This document shows positions 28,001 to 37,665 of a stretch of 64,000 nucleotides of DNA, one piece after another. The stretch spans positions 355,980 through 419,979 of the forward strand of contig NZ_QGTS01000001.1 in the NCBI RefSeq assembly GCF_003182475.1. Reading direction: 5' to 3'. The translations under genes and the position numbers were made by a program. This DNA comes from Mangrovibacter plantisponsor (GTDB lineage Bacteria > Pseudomonadota > Gammaproteobacteria > Enterobacterales > Enterobacteriaceae). Below the pieces are notes generated by a model. That model was not told where the DNA came from. It saw nothing but the letters and a program-made list of their open reading frames with translations, and did no database searches. Every line of letters begins with the position of its first letter. The stretch's first letter is position 1.

Positions 28001-28765
28001 TTAGCAGGACGGTGATTTCCCTTGAGGGGGCAAGTAACGCAGTGGATCCAGTGCTGTCGCTTTGTAGCGGATCTGGAAATGCAGTTTTACTGAGTTGGTA
28101 CCTGTGCTGCCCATAGTGGCTATCTTCTGCCCGGCCTTCACCTGCTGGCCATTGGTAACCAGCATGCTCTGATTATGACCATAAGCAGTAATGTAGTTTT
28201 CATCGTGCTTAATCAGAATCAGGTTGCCGTAACCCCGCAACTGGTCGCCAGCATAGACCACACGCCCGGCAGCCGCCGCATAGATTGGTTGCCCACGAGT
28301 ACCTGCAATATCAATGCCTTTATTGCCGCCATCTTTACTGGACCAGCCATCAACCACTTTCCCCTGTGTCGGCCAGCGCCAGCACTTACTGCCGGGGGAA
28401 GGCCAGTTGGCAGGGGCCAGTTTTGCCGGTTGCGACGCGCTGCTGTTACGTGCAGTTGTGGTGGTTTTGGTTGATGCCTTCGGCGTCACTGTTTTACCAG
28501 GCGAAGAGCCGCTCAGGCGCAAACGTTGCCCAACCTGGATGGTATAAGGCGATGAAATGCCATTAAGGCGTGCCAGCGTACCCACTGAGTTACCAGAACG
28601 CAGTGCGATGCGATACAGCGTATCACCACGCTGGACGGTGTAAGTTGAACCAGAAATTGGCGTATTGTTGCGGGATGCACTCCCGGAACAGGCGGCCAGA
28701 GACAGGGCTAAAAACAGACAGATAATTGGCCGAAGCCAGTGTGAAAAAGTTATTCCCGAACTCAC
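28001..28765 (-). CDS. actS: LysM/LytM-domain amidase activator lipoprotein ActS (YgeR)
   Basis: 254 residues. The N-terminus is a lipoprotein signal with lipobox LAAC (Cys26). A LysM peptidoglycan-binding domain follows (YTVQRGDTLYRIALRSGNSVGTLARLNG and on to VGQRLRL). A Thr/Ser-rich linker leads to a C-terminal LytM/M23 domain. The first metal-ligand histidine of active M23 peptidases is absent (GNKGIDI), as in E. coli ActS, so it should activate amidases rather than cut peptidoglycan itself. I choose GTG 28765, five bases after GAGGAG; a longer frame to 28855 would run into the lysS terminator. It lies between lysS and glyU as in E. coli. Confidence 0.9.
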   Translation of the reverse strand: MSSGITFSHWLRPIICLFLALSLAACSGSASRNNTPISGSTYTVQRGDTLYRIALRSGNSVGTLARLNGISSPYTIQVGQRLRLSGSSPGKTVTPKASTKTTTTARNSSASQPAKLAPANWPSPGSKCWRWPTQGKVVDGWSSKDGGNKGIDIAGTRGQPIYAAAAGRVVYAGDQLRGYGNLILIKHDENYITAYGHNQSMLVTNGQQVKAGQKIATMGSTGTNSVKLHFQIRYKATALDPLRYLPPQGKSPSC

Positions 28766-28843
28766 GCACTCTCCTCTGGATCTATTCAGATAGCTTCCGG
28801 TGCTGATGGCAAGACGGTAAACCAGGCCGAACGATAGCGAGAA

Positions 28844-28867
28844 AACGCTCCCCAAATGGGGAGCGTT
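28844..28867 (-). terminator. Rho-independent terminator of lysS
   Basis: AACGCTCCCC (28844-28853) pairs with GGGGAGCGTT (28858-28867) over a four-base loop, followed on the minus strand by TTTTC. It starts six bases after the lysS stop. Confidence 0.85.
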
Positions 28868-28873
28868 AGCGGA

Positions 28874-30385
28874 TTATTTCACCGGACGCATAGCCGGGAA
28901 CAGGATAACGTCACGAATGGTATGGCTGTTGGTGAACAGCATAACCATACGGTCAATCCCGATACCCAAACCTGCAGTTGGTGGCAGACCGTGTTCCAGT
29001 GCAGTGACATAGTCTTCATCGTAGAACATAGCTTCGTCATCACCGGCGTCTTTCGCAGCAACCTGCTGAGCAAAACGATCAGCCTGATCTTCAGCATCAT
29101 TCAACTCGGAGAAACCATTACCAATCTCACGGCCGCCGATAAAGAATTCAAAACGGTCGGTAATTTCCGGGTTTTGATCATTACGACGTGCCAGTGGAGA
29201 CACTTCTGCCGGGTATTCAGTAATAAATGTAGGCTGGATCAAATGGCTTTCTGCCACTTCTTCGAAGATCTCGGTCACTACGCGGCCCAGCCCCCAGCTT
29301 TTCTCAACTTTAACACCGACAGACTCAGCAATTGCCACAGCTTTCGCCATATCGTCCAGATCCGCCATATCGGTTTCCGGGCGATATTTTTTGATAGCTT
29401 CACGCATGGTGAGTTTTTCAAAAGGTTTGCCGAAATCAAAGGTTTCATCACCATAAGGCACCTGAGTCTGGCCCAGAACTTCCTGCGCCATTGTGCGGAA
29501 CAGGGATTCGGTCAGTTCAATCAGGTCTTTATAGTCTGCATACGCCATATAGAGTTCCATCATGGTGAACTCAGGGTTATGGCGCACAGAGATACCTTCG
29601 TTACGGAAGTTACGGTTGATTTCGAACACCCGTTCAAAACCACCCACGACCAAACGTTTCAGGTACAGCTCAGGAGCAATACGCAGATACATATCGATAT
29701 CCAGCGCATTGTGGTGTGTCACGAACGGGCGCGCAGAAGCCCCACCCGGAATCACCTGCATCATCGGCGTTTCTACTTCCATAAACCCGCGGCCTACCAT
29801 GAATTTACGGATACCAGCCAGAATACGTGAGCGTACCTGGAAAGTATGACGGGATTCTTCGTTGGCGATCAGGTCGAGATAACGCTGGCGATAACGCATT
29901 TCCTGGTCAGAAAGACCGTGGAATTTATCTGGCAACGGGCGCAGTGCTTTGGTCAGCAGACGCATCTCGGTGCAATGGATGGTCAATTCACCGGTTTTGG
30001 TTTTGAACAGTTTACCGCGAGCGCCGAGGATATCGCCCAGGTCCCATTTTTTAAACTGTTCGTTATAAATGCCTTCGGCTAAGTCGTCACGGGAAACATA
30101 CAGCTGAATACGGCCGCCCATGTCCTGCAACGTAACGAAAGAGGCTTTCCCCATAATACGGCGGGTCATCATGCGCCCGGCTACGCTGACTTCAATGCCC
30201 AGCGCTTCCAGTTCTTCATTTTCTTTGCCATCAAATTCAGCGTGCAGTTTGTCAGCAGTGTTATCACGTCGGAAGTCGTTCGGGAAAGCCACGCCCTGCT
30301 TACGCAGTGCAGACAGCTTTTCACGGCGGTTTTTCATTTCATTATTAAGATCGACTTCAGTGCCCTGTGATTGTTGTTCAGACAT
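28874..30385 (-). CDS. lysS: Lysyl-tRNA synthetase LysS (class II)
   Basis: 503 residues (E. coli 505). The N-terminal OB-fold anticodon-binding domain (about 60-160) contains [21 protein letters not shown]. The catalytic domain has class II motif 2, [20 protein letters not shown], and motif 3, [14 protein letters not shown]. It charges tRNA-Lys. It starts nine bases after the prfB stop, so prfB and lysS form one unit, as in E. coli. A terminator follows directly. Confidence 0.98.
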   Translation of the reverse strand: MSEQQSQGTEVDLNNEMKNRREKLSALRKQGVAFPNDFRRDNTADKLHAEFDGKENEELEALGIEVSVAGRMMTRRIMGKASFVTLQDMGGRIQLYVSRDDLAEGIYNEQFKKWDLGDILGARGKLFKTKTGELTIHCTEMRLLTKALRPLPDKFHGLSDQEMRYRQRYLDLIANEESRHTFQVRSRILAGIRKFMVGRGFMEVETPMMQVIPGGASARPFVTHHNALDIDMYLRIAPELYLKRLVVGGFERVFEINRNFRNEGISVRHNPEFTMMELYMAYADYKDLIELTESLFRTMAQEVLGQTQVPYGDETFDFGKPFEKLTMREAIKKYRPETDMADLDDMAKAVAIAESVGVKVEKSWGLGRVVTEIFEEVAESHLIQPTFITEYPAEVSPLARRNDQNPEITDRFEFFIGGREIGNGFSELNDAEDQADRFAQQVAAKDAGDDEAMFYDEDYVTALEHGLPPTAGLGIGIDRMVMLFTNSHTIRDVILFPAMRPVK

Positions 30386-30394
30386 GTTGGTTCC

Positions 30395-31493
30395 TCATAA
30401 CCCTGCTTTCAAACTTGCTTCGATGAATTTATCCAGACTGCCGTCCAGTACCGCTTGCGTGTTACGTGTTTCCACGCCAGTACGCAAATCTTTGATACGG
30501 GAATCATCCAGTACATAAGAACGAATCTGGCTGCCCCAACCAATATCAGACTTGGTTTCTTCTACTGCCTGTTTCTCAGCATTTTTCTTCTGCATTTCCA
30601 GCTCATACAGCTTCGCCTTCAACTGCTTCATTGCCTGATCTTTGTTCTTATGCTGAGAACGGTCATTCTGGCACTGAGTAACCAGCCCGGTAGGAACGTG
30701 CGTAATACGAACCGCAGATTCAGTCCGGTTTACGTGCTGGCCACCTGCTCCGGATGCACGATATACGTCAATACGTAAATCAGCCGGGTTAATTTCAATA
30801 TCAATGTCGTCATCGACTTCCGGGTAAACAAATGCGGAACTGAATGACGTATGGCGACGGCCACCTGAGTCGAACGGGCTCTTACGCACCAGGCGGTGAA
30901 CGCCGGTTTCAGTGCGCAGCCAGCCATAGGCATAATCACCCATCACTTTCACAGTGGCGGATTTCAGGCCGGCAACTTCACCTTCAGACTCTTCAATAAT
31001 TTCGGTTTTAAAACCTTTGTCTTCCGCCCAACGCAGATACATACGCAGCAGCATACTTGCCCAGTCCTGCGCTTCAGTACCACCAGAACCGGCCTGAATA
31101 TCGATATAGCAATCTGCGCTGTCGTATTCGCCAGAGAACATACGGCGGAACTCAAGCTGACCCAGTTTCGCGTCCAGTTGATCCAGCTCGACGATCGTTT
31201 CATTAAACGTTTCTTCGTCGTCAGCTTCTACCGCCAGCTCTAACAGGCCATTGACATCGTCCAGGCCTTGCTGCATTTGGTCCAGTGTGCCAACAATGGC
31301 TTCCAGTGAGGAACGTTCTTTACCCAGCGCCTGTGCGCGTTCAGGTTCGTTCCACACATCGGGCTGTTCCAGCTCGGCGTTTACTTCTTCAAGACGCTCT
31401 TTCTTCGCATCATAGTCAAAGATACCCCCTAAGAACGTCAGTGCGCTCGGTGAGGTCCTGGATGCGGTTTTTTACCGGGTTAATTTCAAACAT
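30395..31493 (-). CDS. prfB: Peptide chain release factor 2 (programmed +1 frameshift)
   Basis: Recognises UGA and UAA stop codons. The first 25 codons run from ATG 31493 and encode [16 protein letters not shown], then RTDVLRGYL. They end at an in-frame TGA (31416-31418) in the context AGGGGGTATCTTTGAC, the same slippery site as in E. coli. Reading continues after skipping the T at 31418, giving [12 protein letters not shown] and 365 residues in total (join 31419-31493 and 30395-31417). The peptidyl-hydrolysis motif GGQ is in [15 protein letters not shown] and the anticodon-like SPF tripeptide in [10 protein letters not shown]. Low RF2 promotes frameshifting, so the gene is autoregulated. Confidence 0.97.
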
Positions 31494-31589
31494 GGTTGCG
31501 AATCTTACGTTGAATTAAGAGAAGACATATGCGGTTACAGACCGGGAAGTCTACCGGATTTACTGAACATTTTATACCTTAAAAATTTA

Positions 31590-31618
31590 CGCCCCAGGCG
31601 GTTATTTCACCTGGGGCG
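31590..31618 (-). terminator. Stem-loop after recJ
   Basis: CGCCCCAGG (31590-31598) pairs with CCTGGGGCG (31610-31618) with an 11-base loop, followed on the minus strand by AAATTTTTAA. It is 36 bases past the recJ stop and may end recJ transcripts ahead of the prfB promoter. Confidence 0.6.
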
Positions 31619-31653
31619 CTCTGGCGGATAACTGGCGGGAATATTTTGGGTAA

Positions 31654-33384
31654 TTACACCGGCCAGAGGTTTTCGATAATTAACTGTAAGTTGCGGTTAC
31701 CACGAAACTCATTGATATCCAGCCGATAAGCCAGTTCGACTTCTTTTACGCCCATATCGGGCCAGCATTGTGTATCCACATTAAAAGCAATGCCATCCAG
31801 TAACGGACCGCCACCAACAGGCTCCAGCATCACTTTCAAATGGCGTTCGCCCACCAGCCGTTGCTGCAACAAGCGAAAACGCCCGTCAAACTGGGGTTCC
31901 GGGAACATCTGCCCCCAGGGACCAGCGTCACGCAGCATTTCAGCGACGTTCAACGTCATTTCCTGAGGTTCCAGCAGGCCATCCGACCAAATTTCACCTT
32001 GCAGCATAGCGGGATCCAGCCATTCATCCACCAGCGCGGCAAAATGTTCGCGGAATGTTTCAAACTGCGCTTCTTCTAAAGACAGCCCGGCAGCCATGGC
32101 ATGACCGCCAAACTTCAGCATCAGCCCGGGGAAACGCGTATCAAGGCGTTCCAGCGCATCACGCATATGGAAACCCTGAACAGAGCGCCCGGAACCTTTC
32201 AGGCTGCCGTCACCAGCAGGTGCGAAAGCAATTACCGGGCGATGGAAACGCTCTTTCATGCGCGAGGCCAGTATACCCACCACGCCCTGATGCCACTCCG
32301 GGTGGTACATTGCCAGCCCGGAAGGCAACGTTTCACCGCTGCGCTCCAGTTTGTCGCACAACACCAGCGCTTCCTGCTGCATGCCCTGTTCTATCTCTTT
32401 GCGCGTCTGGTTCAGTGCATCCAGCTCACTGGCTAACATACGTGCTTCGCCGGGGTTATTGCACATTAACAGCGCCACGCCGACAGACATATCATCCAGC
32501 CGCCCTGCGGCATTCAGGCGCGGGCCAATGGCAAACCCCAAATCCATCGCCACCAGGCGTGATGCATCGCGGTTAGCCACTTCAAGTAGTGCACGGATCC
32601 CGGGGCGGCAACGCCCGGCGCGAATACGGCTTAACCCCTGCCAGACCAGTATCCGGTTATTGGTATCCAGCGCCACGACATCTGCCACTGTACCCAGTGC
32701 CACCAGGTCCAGAAACTCCGCAAGGTTAGGTTCTGCCCTGCCCGTTTCAGTGAACCAGCCAACAGCGCGCAAATGGCTGCGCAGCGCCATCATTAAATAG
32801 AACGCCACCCCCACACCTGCCAGTGATTTGGAGGGGAAATCGCACCCGTGTAAGTTGGGATTAACCATGGCATCTGCTGCGGGCAATGTTTCACCAGGCA
32901 GGTGGTGATCGGTAACCAGCACCGGGATCCCAAGCTCATGAGCCTTGTCCACACCCGCATGTGACGAAACACCGTTATCAACAGTCATGATAACCTGAGC
33001 ACCACGCTGGTGTGCCTGAACCACAACTTCCGGGCTCAGACCATAGCCATCTTCAAAACGGTTAGGAACCAGGTAATCCACATTGGCGCCAAACTGCTTT
33101 AACGCCAGCACACTCAATGCTGTGCTGGTTGCGCCATCGGCATCAAAATCGCCGACGACCACAATGCGCTGCTGGTTCACCAGAGCCAGGTATAAAAAAG
33201 CCACCGCGCCGTCCATACCGCTCAGTTGCTGCCAGGGAAGCAACCCTTTGACACTGCGCGCTAAATCCTCTTCACCATGTACCCCACGGCTGGCATAAAT
33301 GCGCCGTAATAACGGCGGGAGAGACTCTGGAAGTACCGCCTGGTCATCAACGACCCGGCGGCGAAGTTGCAACTGTTTTTTCAC
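31654..33384 (-). CDS. recJ: Single-stranded-DNA-specific 5'-3' exonuclease RecJ
   Basis: 576 residues (E. coli 577). DHH-family nuclease used in recombination, mismatch and base excision repair. The metal-binding motifs are visible: GDFDADGATSTALSVLAL, IMTVDNGVSSH, VTDHHLPGE and LAGVGVAFYL in the first half. The DHHA1 part with GGHAMAAGLSLE and a C-terminal OB-fold-like part follow. It starts 27 bases after the dsbC stop in the xerD-dsbC-recJ cluster, as in E. coli. Confidence 0.97.
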   Translation of the reverse strand: MKKQLQLRRRVVDDQAVLPESLPPLLRRIYASRGVHGEEDLARSVKGLLPWQQLSGMDGAVAFLYLALVNQQRIVVVGDFDADGATSTALSVLALKQFGANVDYLVPNRFEDGYGLSPEVVVQAHQRGAQVIMTVDNGVSSHAGVDKAHELGIPVLVTDHHLPGETLPAADAMVNPNLHGCDFPSKSLAGVGVAFYLMMALRSHLRAVGWFTETGRAEPNLAEFLDLVALGTVADVVALDTNNRILVWQGLSRIRAGRCRPGIRALLEVANRDASRLVAMDLGFAIGPRLNAAGRLDDMSVGVALLMCNNPGEARMLASELDALNQTRKEIEQGMQQEALVLCDKLERSGETLPSGLAMYHPEWHQGVVGILASRMKERFHRPVIAFAPAGDGSLKGSGRSVQGFHMRDALERLDTRFPGLMLKFGGHAMAAGLSLEEAQFETFREHFAALVDEWLDPAMLQGEIWSDGLLEPQEMTLNVAEMLRDAGPWGQMFPEPQFDGRFRLLQQRLVGERHLKVMLEPVGGGPLLDGIAFNVDTQCWPDMGVKEVELAYRLDINEFRGNRNLQLIIENLWPV

Positions 33385-33411
33385 CCGAAACTGACCACGC
33401 TTTGCTGAACT

Positions 33412-34110
33412 TTAACTGTCATGTTGATCCAGGAAGTTTTTCATTTCTTCAGGCCCCTGGTAGCCTGGGATCACGCTGCCATTTTGCAACACCACGGCCG
33501 GTGTGCCCTGGATACCAAACTGCAGCCCCAGGTTGTAGTGTTTTGCGATATCAACCTTGCAATTCGCCGCAGGCGCTTGTGTACCAGCCATAGCGTTATC
33601 GAAGGCTTTTTTAGGGTCTTTGGCACACCAGATATTTTTCATGGCAACCGCCGTTTCACTTTGCAGGCCCTGGCGAGGGAAAGCCAGGTAACGCACAGTG
33701 ATGCCCAGGCTGTTATAGTCCTGCATCTGCTCATGCAGTTTGTGGCAATAGCCACAGGTGATGTCCGTAAACACGGTAATCACATGTTTTTCCTGAGCGG
33801 CTTTGTATTCAATCATTTCGCCTTTCAGGGCTTCCAGTGAACTGACTAACAGCGCGTTAGTCACGTTAACCGGGCGCGCGCCACTGACATCATACAAAGG
33901 CCCCTGAATCACATGTTTGCCATCTTCAGTGACATACAACACGCCTGCCGGTGTCAGCACTGTTTTCATCCCCGGTACAGGTGAAGGCTTGATGGTCATC
34001 TGGCTTACACCCAGTTTCCCCAGCGAAGTTTTGATGGCGTCGTCATCGGCGTGCACAAGGCCTGGCAACATCCCTGCCATTAAAGAAAGCAATACAAACC
34101 CTTTTTTCAT
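33412..34110 (-). CDS. dsbC: Periplasmic disulfide isomerase DsbC
   Basis: Homodimeric periplasmic isomerase that reshuffles wrong disulfides; kept reduced by DsbD. The 232-residue precursor has a signal peptide (MKKGFVLLSLMAGMLPGLVHA) cut before DDDAIK. An N-terminal dimerisation domain follows. The thioredoxin domain has the active site CGYC within FTDITCGYCHKLHEQM, the cis-proline loop GTPAVV, and a second structural cysteine pair. ATG 34110 has AGGATG upstream and matches E. coli; an upstream in-frame start lies inside xerD. It follows xerD by 23 bases and precedes recJ. Confidence 0.96.
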   Translation of the reverse strand: MKKGFVLLSLMAGMLPGLVHADDDAIKTSLGKLGVSQMTIKPSPVPGMKTVLTPAGVLYVTEDGKHVIQGPLYDVSGARPVNVTNALLVSSLEALKGEMIEYKAAQEKHVITVFTDITCGYCHKLHEQMQDYNSLGITVRYLAFPRQGLQSETAVAMKNIWCAKDPKKAFDNAMAGTQAPAANCKVDIAKHYNLGLQFGIQGTPAVVLQNGSVIPGYQGPEEMKNFLDQHDS

Positions 34111-34133
34111 AAAACATCCTTTTGCTTCGGCAC

Positions 34134-35030
34134 TCACGCGCGAGGGTGGTGCTGTTGATGAAGTTGGCGCAGTCGTTCCGTGGCCACATGTGTATAAATT
34201 TGCGTTGTAGAAAGCGAGCTATGCCCCAGCAGCATTTGCACCACACGCAAGTCCGCACCATGGTTTAACAGATGCGTGGCAAAAGCGTGGCGCAACACGT
34301 GAGGTGACAGCTTCTCACTGTCGATTCCCGCCAGCGTAGCGTAATGTTTAATACGATGCCAGAAAGTCTGGCGTGTCATCTGCCTTGCCCGCTGGCTGGG
34401 GAAAAGCACATCAGACGCCACACCATTGAGTAACCATGGACGGCTGTATGTCAGGTATTGTTCCAGCCAGTAAACCGCTTCTTCACCCAGTGGCACCAGG
34501 CGCTCTTTATCGCCTTTACCAATCACGCGTACCACCCCCTGGCGCAGGCTGACATCACTCATACTCAGGCCCACCAATTCCGACACACGCAACCCGGTGG
34601 CATAGAGCACCTCCAGCATGGCTTTATCGCGCAACTCCAGGGGAATATCCACCACCGGTGCCTGCAGCAGGTGCTCAACCTGGATTTCGCTCAGGTCTTT
34701 GGGTAAGCGTTGAGGGAGTTTTGGCGATGCCAGCCTGGCGCATGGGTCATCAGTACGCAGTTTTTCGTTGTACAAATACTGGAAAAAACGCCGCAGAGCG
34801 CTCAATAAGCGTGCGGAACTGGTCGCTTTGTATCCGCCTTCAACCCGTTCTGCCAGCAATGCCTGCAAATCGTCACCCGTTGCGGATAACACGGTTTGTT
34901 GCCGGTGGTGGAGCCACTCCACCGCCATGTGTAAATCGCGCCGGTACGCACTGAGCGTATTTTCCGCCAGGTTGCGCTCAAGCCACAGCGTATCGAGGAA
35001 CTGCTCAATCAGTGCAAGATTGTCGTCCAT
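34134..35030 (-). CDS. xerD: Site-specific tyrosine recombinase XerD
   Basis: 298 residues, as in E. coli. With XerC it resolves chromosome dimers at dif under FtsK control. The N-terminal SAM-like DNA-binding domain spans about 1-95. The catalytic residues are in ATGLRVSELVGL (Arg), VIGKGDKERLVPL (Lys), LSPHVLRHAFATHLL (His and Arg), LLGHSSLSTTQIYTHV (His and the nucleophilic Tyr). It is the first gene of xerD-dsbC-recJ and is divergent from fldB. Confidence 0.98.
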   Translation of the reverse strand: MDDNLALIEQFLDTLWLERNLAENTLSAYRRDLHMAVEWLHHRQQTVLSATGDDLQALLAERVEGGYKATSSARLLSALRRFFQYLYNEKLRTDDPCARLASPKLPQRLPKDLSEIQVEHLLQAPVVDIPLELRDKAMLEVLYATGLRVSELVGLSMSDVSLRQGVVRVIGKGDKERLVPLGEEAVYWLEQYLTYSRPWLLNGVASDVLFPSQRARQMTRQTFWHRIKHYATLAGIDSEKLSPHVLRHAFATHLLNHGADLRVVQMLLGHSSLSTTQIYTHVATERLRQLHQQHHPRA

Positions 35031-35125
35031 TTTCGCCTCGTATTTGTCCAGATATGCGCATTATGCCTTAACCTGCGGGGGATCTGGTACACTATGCCTG
35101 TTGGTATAAGAAATGAATGGTTAAC

Positions 35126-35650
35126 ATGATGAAAATCGGCCTTTTTTATGGCTCCAGCACCTGCTACACCGAAATGGCTGCGGAAAAAATTCGCGACATC
35201 ATTGGCCCGGATCTGGTGGAGCTGCACAACCTGAAAGATGACTCCCCCACATTAATGGAAAGCTATGATGTGCTGATTATGGGGATACCGACCTGGGATT
35301 TTGGTGAGATCCAGGAAGACTGGGAAGCCATATGGGACAAACTGGGCGACCTTAACCTCAAGGGAAAAATTGTCGCACTGTACGGCATGGGTGACCAGGA
35401 AGGTTACAGCGAGTGGTTCCTTGACGCACTGGGCATGCTGCACGGCAAACTACAACCTCTGGGCGTTCACTTTATTGGTTACTGGCCAACAGAAGGCTAT
35501 ACCTTTACCAGCCAGAAACCCGTCACGGCAGATGGCAAGCTGTTTGTTGGTTTGGCTCTGGATGAGACCAGCCAGTATGACCTGAGTGACGAACGGCTGG
35601 AAAACTGGTGTGAACAAATTCTTGGTGAAATGGCACAGGCATTCGGCTGA
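35126..35650 (+). CDS. fldB: Flavodoxin FldB
   Basis: FMN-binding electron carrier of 174 residues. The phosphate-binding loop is [17 protein letters not shown] at the N-terminus. The segments [15 protein letters not shown] and [18 protein letters not shown] flank the flavin ring. The end is close to E. coli FldB (173 aa) rather than FldA. Either ATG 35126 or ATG 35129 may be used; a start at 35117 is three residues longer. It is divergent from xerD with a 95-base gap. Downstream, cptA is convergent with only a 16-base gap. Confidence 0.94.
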   Translation: MMKIGLFYGSSTCYTEMAAEKIRDIIGPDLVELHNLKDDSPTLMESYDVLIMGIPTWDFGEIQEDWEAIWDKLGDLNLKGKIVALYGMGDQEGYSEWFLDALGMLHGKLQPLGVHFIGYWPTEGYTFTSQKPVTADGKLFVGLALDETSQYDLSDERLENWCEQILGEMAQAFG

Positions 35651-35666
35651 CCAGCCCCGGCAATAC

Positions 35667-36074
35667 TTATGTACTGCCGTGTTGGTTCAGTAAGCGGCGC
35701 AAATCACGCCATGCTTTTTGGTCCATGCTGTCTGCTGCCAGCCATAAATGGTGTTTGCGCCCTCCCGGGAGGCGGCGCAAACACAGCAAAACGCCATACT
35801 TCAACATCCAGGGCTGGCCTGCCAGAGCCCACTCAGCTTCTTGCCATTTAACCCGGTTTTCGGTTAACAGTTGCAATTCACCATGGCGGGCATTTATACG
35901 CCGCTGGCTTCTTACGCAGTCGAACACCACCAGCGAAACCAGCAACAGCCATACAGGAGTCCAGGCCAGTGGCCAGGGCAAAAACAGCACTGCCGCAGCG
36001 ACTAAACCGTGCAGCAGCAGTGAAAGCCATTGCGTTTGCCAGGAAACCCGCAGGTCAGAGTGCCACAGGACCAC
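35667..36074 (-). CDS. cptA: Inner-membrane protein CptA (YgfX)
   Basis: 135 residues with two closely spaced transmembrane segments near the N-terminus ([21 protein letters not shown] and [17 protein letters not shown]) and a cytoplasmic C-terminal part with [19 protein letters not shown]. It matches E. coli CptA/YgfX, described as the toxin partner of SdhE (CptB) that affects MreB and FtsZ; an FAD-related role has also been proposed. The start overlaps the end of sdhE by 20 bases, the usual arrangement, so the two are translationally coupled. Confidence 0.93.
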   Translation of the reverse strand: MVLWHSDLRVSWQTQWLSLLLHGLVAAAVLFLPWPLAWTPVWLLLVSLVVFDCVRSQRRINARHGELQLLTENRVKWQEAEWALAGQPWMLKYGVLLCLRRLPGGRKHHLWLAADSMDQKAWRDLRRLLNQHGST

Positions 36075-36321
36075 GAGCCATATTCCGTGACTGAATCAGT
36101 GCAACCATTTGGGCCAGTTCCGGGTCTTCTGGCGAACCGTGGTTCATCAGCCAGTTAAAGAGATCCGGGTCATCGCAGGTGAGTAACCTGACAAACGCTT
36201 GTTTCTCGCTGTCACTCAACGTGTCATATTCATGCTCGAAAAAAGGCATGATGGAAATGTCTAACTCGCGCATACCGCGGCGGCATGCCCAATGAATACG
36301 AGCTTTATTATTGATATCCAT
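36055..36321 (-). CDS. sdhE: Succinate dehydrogenase flavinylation factor SdhE
   Basis: 88 residues, the same length as E. coli SdhE. It promotes covalent attachment of FAD to SdhA and FrdA. The invariant RGxxE motif is in [20 protein letters not shown], followed by [16 protein letters not shown] 36321 matches the family start; an upstream in-frame extension is not conserved. It was also called CptB (antitoxin of CptA). It is divergent from ygfZ and overlaps cptA by 20 bases. Confidence 0.97.
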   Translation of the reverse strand: MDINNKARIHWACRRGMRELDISIMPFFEHEYDTLSDSEKQAFVRLLTCDDPDLFNWLMNHGSPEDPELAQMVALIQSRNMARGPVAL

Positions 36322-36434
36322 ACATTCTTTCCTGTAATCCACAAGCGGGTACCTGGCTAGTTTACCTTGTTTTATCGCCACTCTTCACCGGAATATGCGA
36401 TTTTCCTTGATCCTTCTAACTTTACTCTTAATGT

Positions 36435-36458
36435 TGCAGGCTATTACATTAGCCTGCA
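36435..36458. repeat. Inverted repeat between sdhE and ygfZ
   Basis: TGCAGGCTA (36435-36443) and TAGCCTGCA (36450-36458) are perfect inverted copies separated by six bases in the divergent promoter region. A second hairpin (AAGCC...GGCTT near 36492-36509) lies closer to ygfZ. Operator or leader structure are both possible. Confidence 0.5.
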
Positions 36459-36563
36459 GCCCTGCACGCAAAGGCACAAAAGGTATGGTGAAAGCCCTTG
36501 CAATGGCTTGCGTCTCTTTTACCATAGTTGGCATATCGCACTCATTTAAACGGGACTAATACT

Positions 36564-37553
36564 ATGTCTTTCAATCCGTTTGCGCCTCGCCAGGCGGTTA
36601 ACGCAGCCCGCCTTCCTTTGACATTAATGACACTGGACGACTGGGCCGTTGCCACCATCAGCGGCCCTGACAGTAAAACATATCTTCAGGGGCAACTTAC
36701 TGCAGATCTTGCTCAGCTAACGGAACATGAACATGTGCTGACAGCACATTGCGATGCCAAAGGGAAAATGTGGAGCAATCTGCGGTTATTTCCCAATGAA
36801 CAGGGTTTCTCCTGGTTACTGCGCCGCAGTGTGTGTGAAACACAGTTGAGTGAACTGAAAAAATACGCTGTTTTTTCCAAAGTCACCATCGCACCAGATG
36901 ATAACGCAGTGCTGCTCGGTCTGGCCGGTTTTCAGGCCCGTGCCGCTCTGGCCTCTGTTTATACCACCTTGCCAGATGCCAGCCAGCCAGTCGTACAGGA
37001 TGGCAATACCACGATTCTGTGGCTGCCTTTGCCTGCCGAGCGCTTTTTACTGGTAACTGACGCCTCTCAGGCTCAGGTAGTGGCCGATAAACTAAAAGGT
37101 GAAGCCCAGCGTAACAACAGCCAACAATGGCTGGCTCTGGATATCGAAGCTGGCTACCCCGTTATTGATTTGGCCAACACCAATGAATTTATTCCACAGG
37201 CTGCAAACTTACAGGCTCTGGGGGGAATCAGCTTTAAAAAAGGCTGTTACACCGGGCAGGAGATGGTGGCACGGGCAAAATTCCGTGGCGCCAATAAGCG
37301 CGCAATGTGGCTGTTATCTGGTAAAGCCGGGCATATTCCTGCCGCGGCAGATGCACTGGAAATGAAAATGGGTGACAACTGGCGGCGTACCGGGCGTGTT
37401 CTGGCCGCAGTATCACTGGAAGATGGCCGAACCCTGGTTCAGGCCGTAATGAATAACGATATCGAGCCTGGCACCGTATTCCGTGTTTTGGGCGACGAAG
37501 GCAGCGAACTCAGTCTTGAGCCACTGCCTTATTCACTTGAAGAAGAAGCCTGA
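36564..37553 (+). CDS. ygfZ: Folate-binding Fe-S cluster protein YgfZ
   Basis: 329 residues (E. coli 326). Cytosolic relative of the glycine cleavage T-protein that helps repair or make certain Fe-S clusters, including that of MiaB, with folate. The conserved motif KGCYTGQE is present in [21 protein letters not shown]. The N-terminus [10 protein letters not shown] followed by [20 protein letters not shown] aligns with E. coli. I start at ATG 36564 (GGGAC upstream); a frame opening at 36528 has no homologous extension. Divergent from sdhE, convergent with trhA. Confidence 0.95.
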   Translation: MSFNPFAPRQAVNAARLPLTLMTLDDWAVATISGPDSKTYLQGQLTADLAQLTEHEHVLTAHCDAKGKMWSNLRLFPNEQGFSWLLRRSVCETQLSELKKYAVFSKVTIAPDDNAVLLGLAGFQARAALASVYTTLPDASQPVVQDGNTTILWLPLPAERFLLVTDASQAQVVADKLKGEAQRNNSQQWLALDIEAGYPVIDLANTNEFIPQAANLQALGGISFKKGCYTGQEMVARAKFRGANKRAMWLLSGKAGHIPAAADALEMKMGDNWRRTGRVLAAVSLEDGRTLVQAVMNNDIEPGTVFRVLGDEGSELSLEPLPYSLEEEA

Positions 37554-37569
37554 TTCCACCACGTACTGG

Positions 37570-37603
37570 CGCCAGGCAAGGGGCAAACGCGTTCTGCCTG
37601 GCG
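37570..37603. terminator. Stem-loop between convergent ygfZ and trhA
   Basis: CGCCAGGCA (37570-37578) and TGCCTGGCG (37595-37603) are perfect inverted copies with a 16-base loop, 17 bases after the ygfZ stop. No strong T tract follows, so it may also be a REP-like element protecting mRNA 3' ends. Confidence 0.5.
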
Positions 37604-37665
37604 TACTTCAACAGATATGCGCCTTAACCTTACCCTGGTATCCTCCTGCCAGCTTTACCCCACAT

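Noticed and set aside
28844..28855. Longer actS start at 28855
   Set aside because: It would begin inside the lysS terminator stem and add a stretch before the lipoprotein signal; GTG 28765 has a good GAGGAG site.
28856..29830. 324-codon open frame on the plus strand
   Set aside because: It lies opposite lysS, whose protein is fully conserved; the frame begins beside the lysS terminator, has no ribosome site and looks like no protein family.
31357..31493. prfB as a frameshifted pseudogene
   Set aside because: The in-frame TGA is the conserved programmed frameshift site, not damage.
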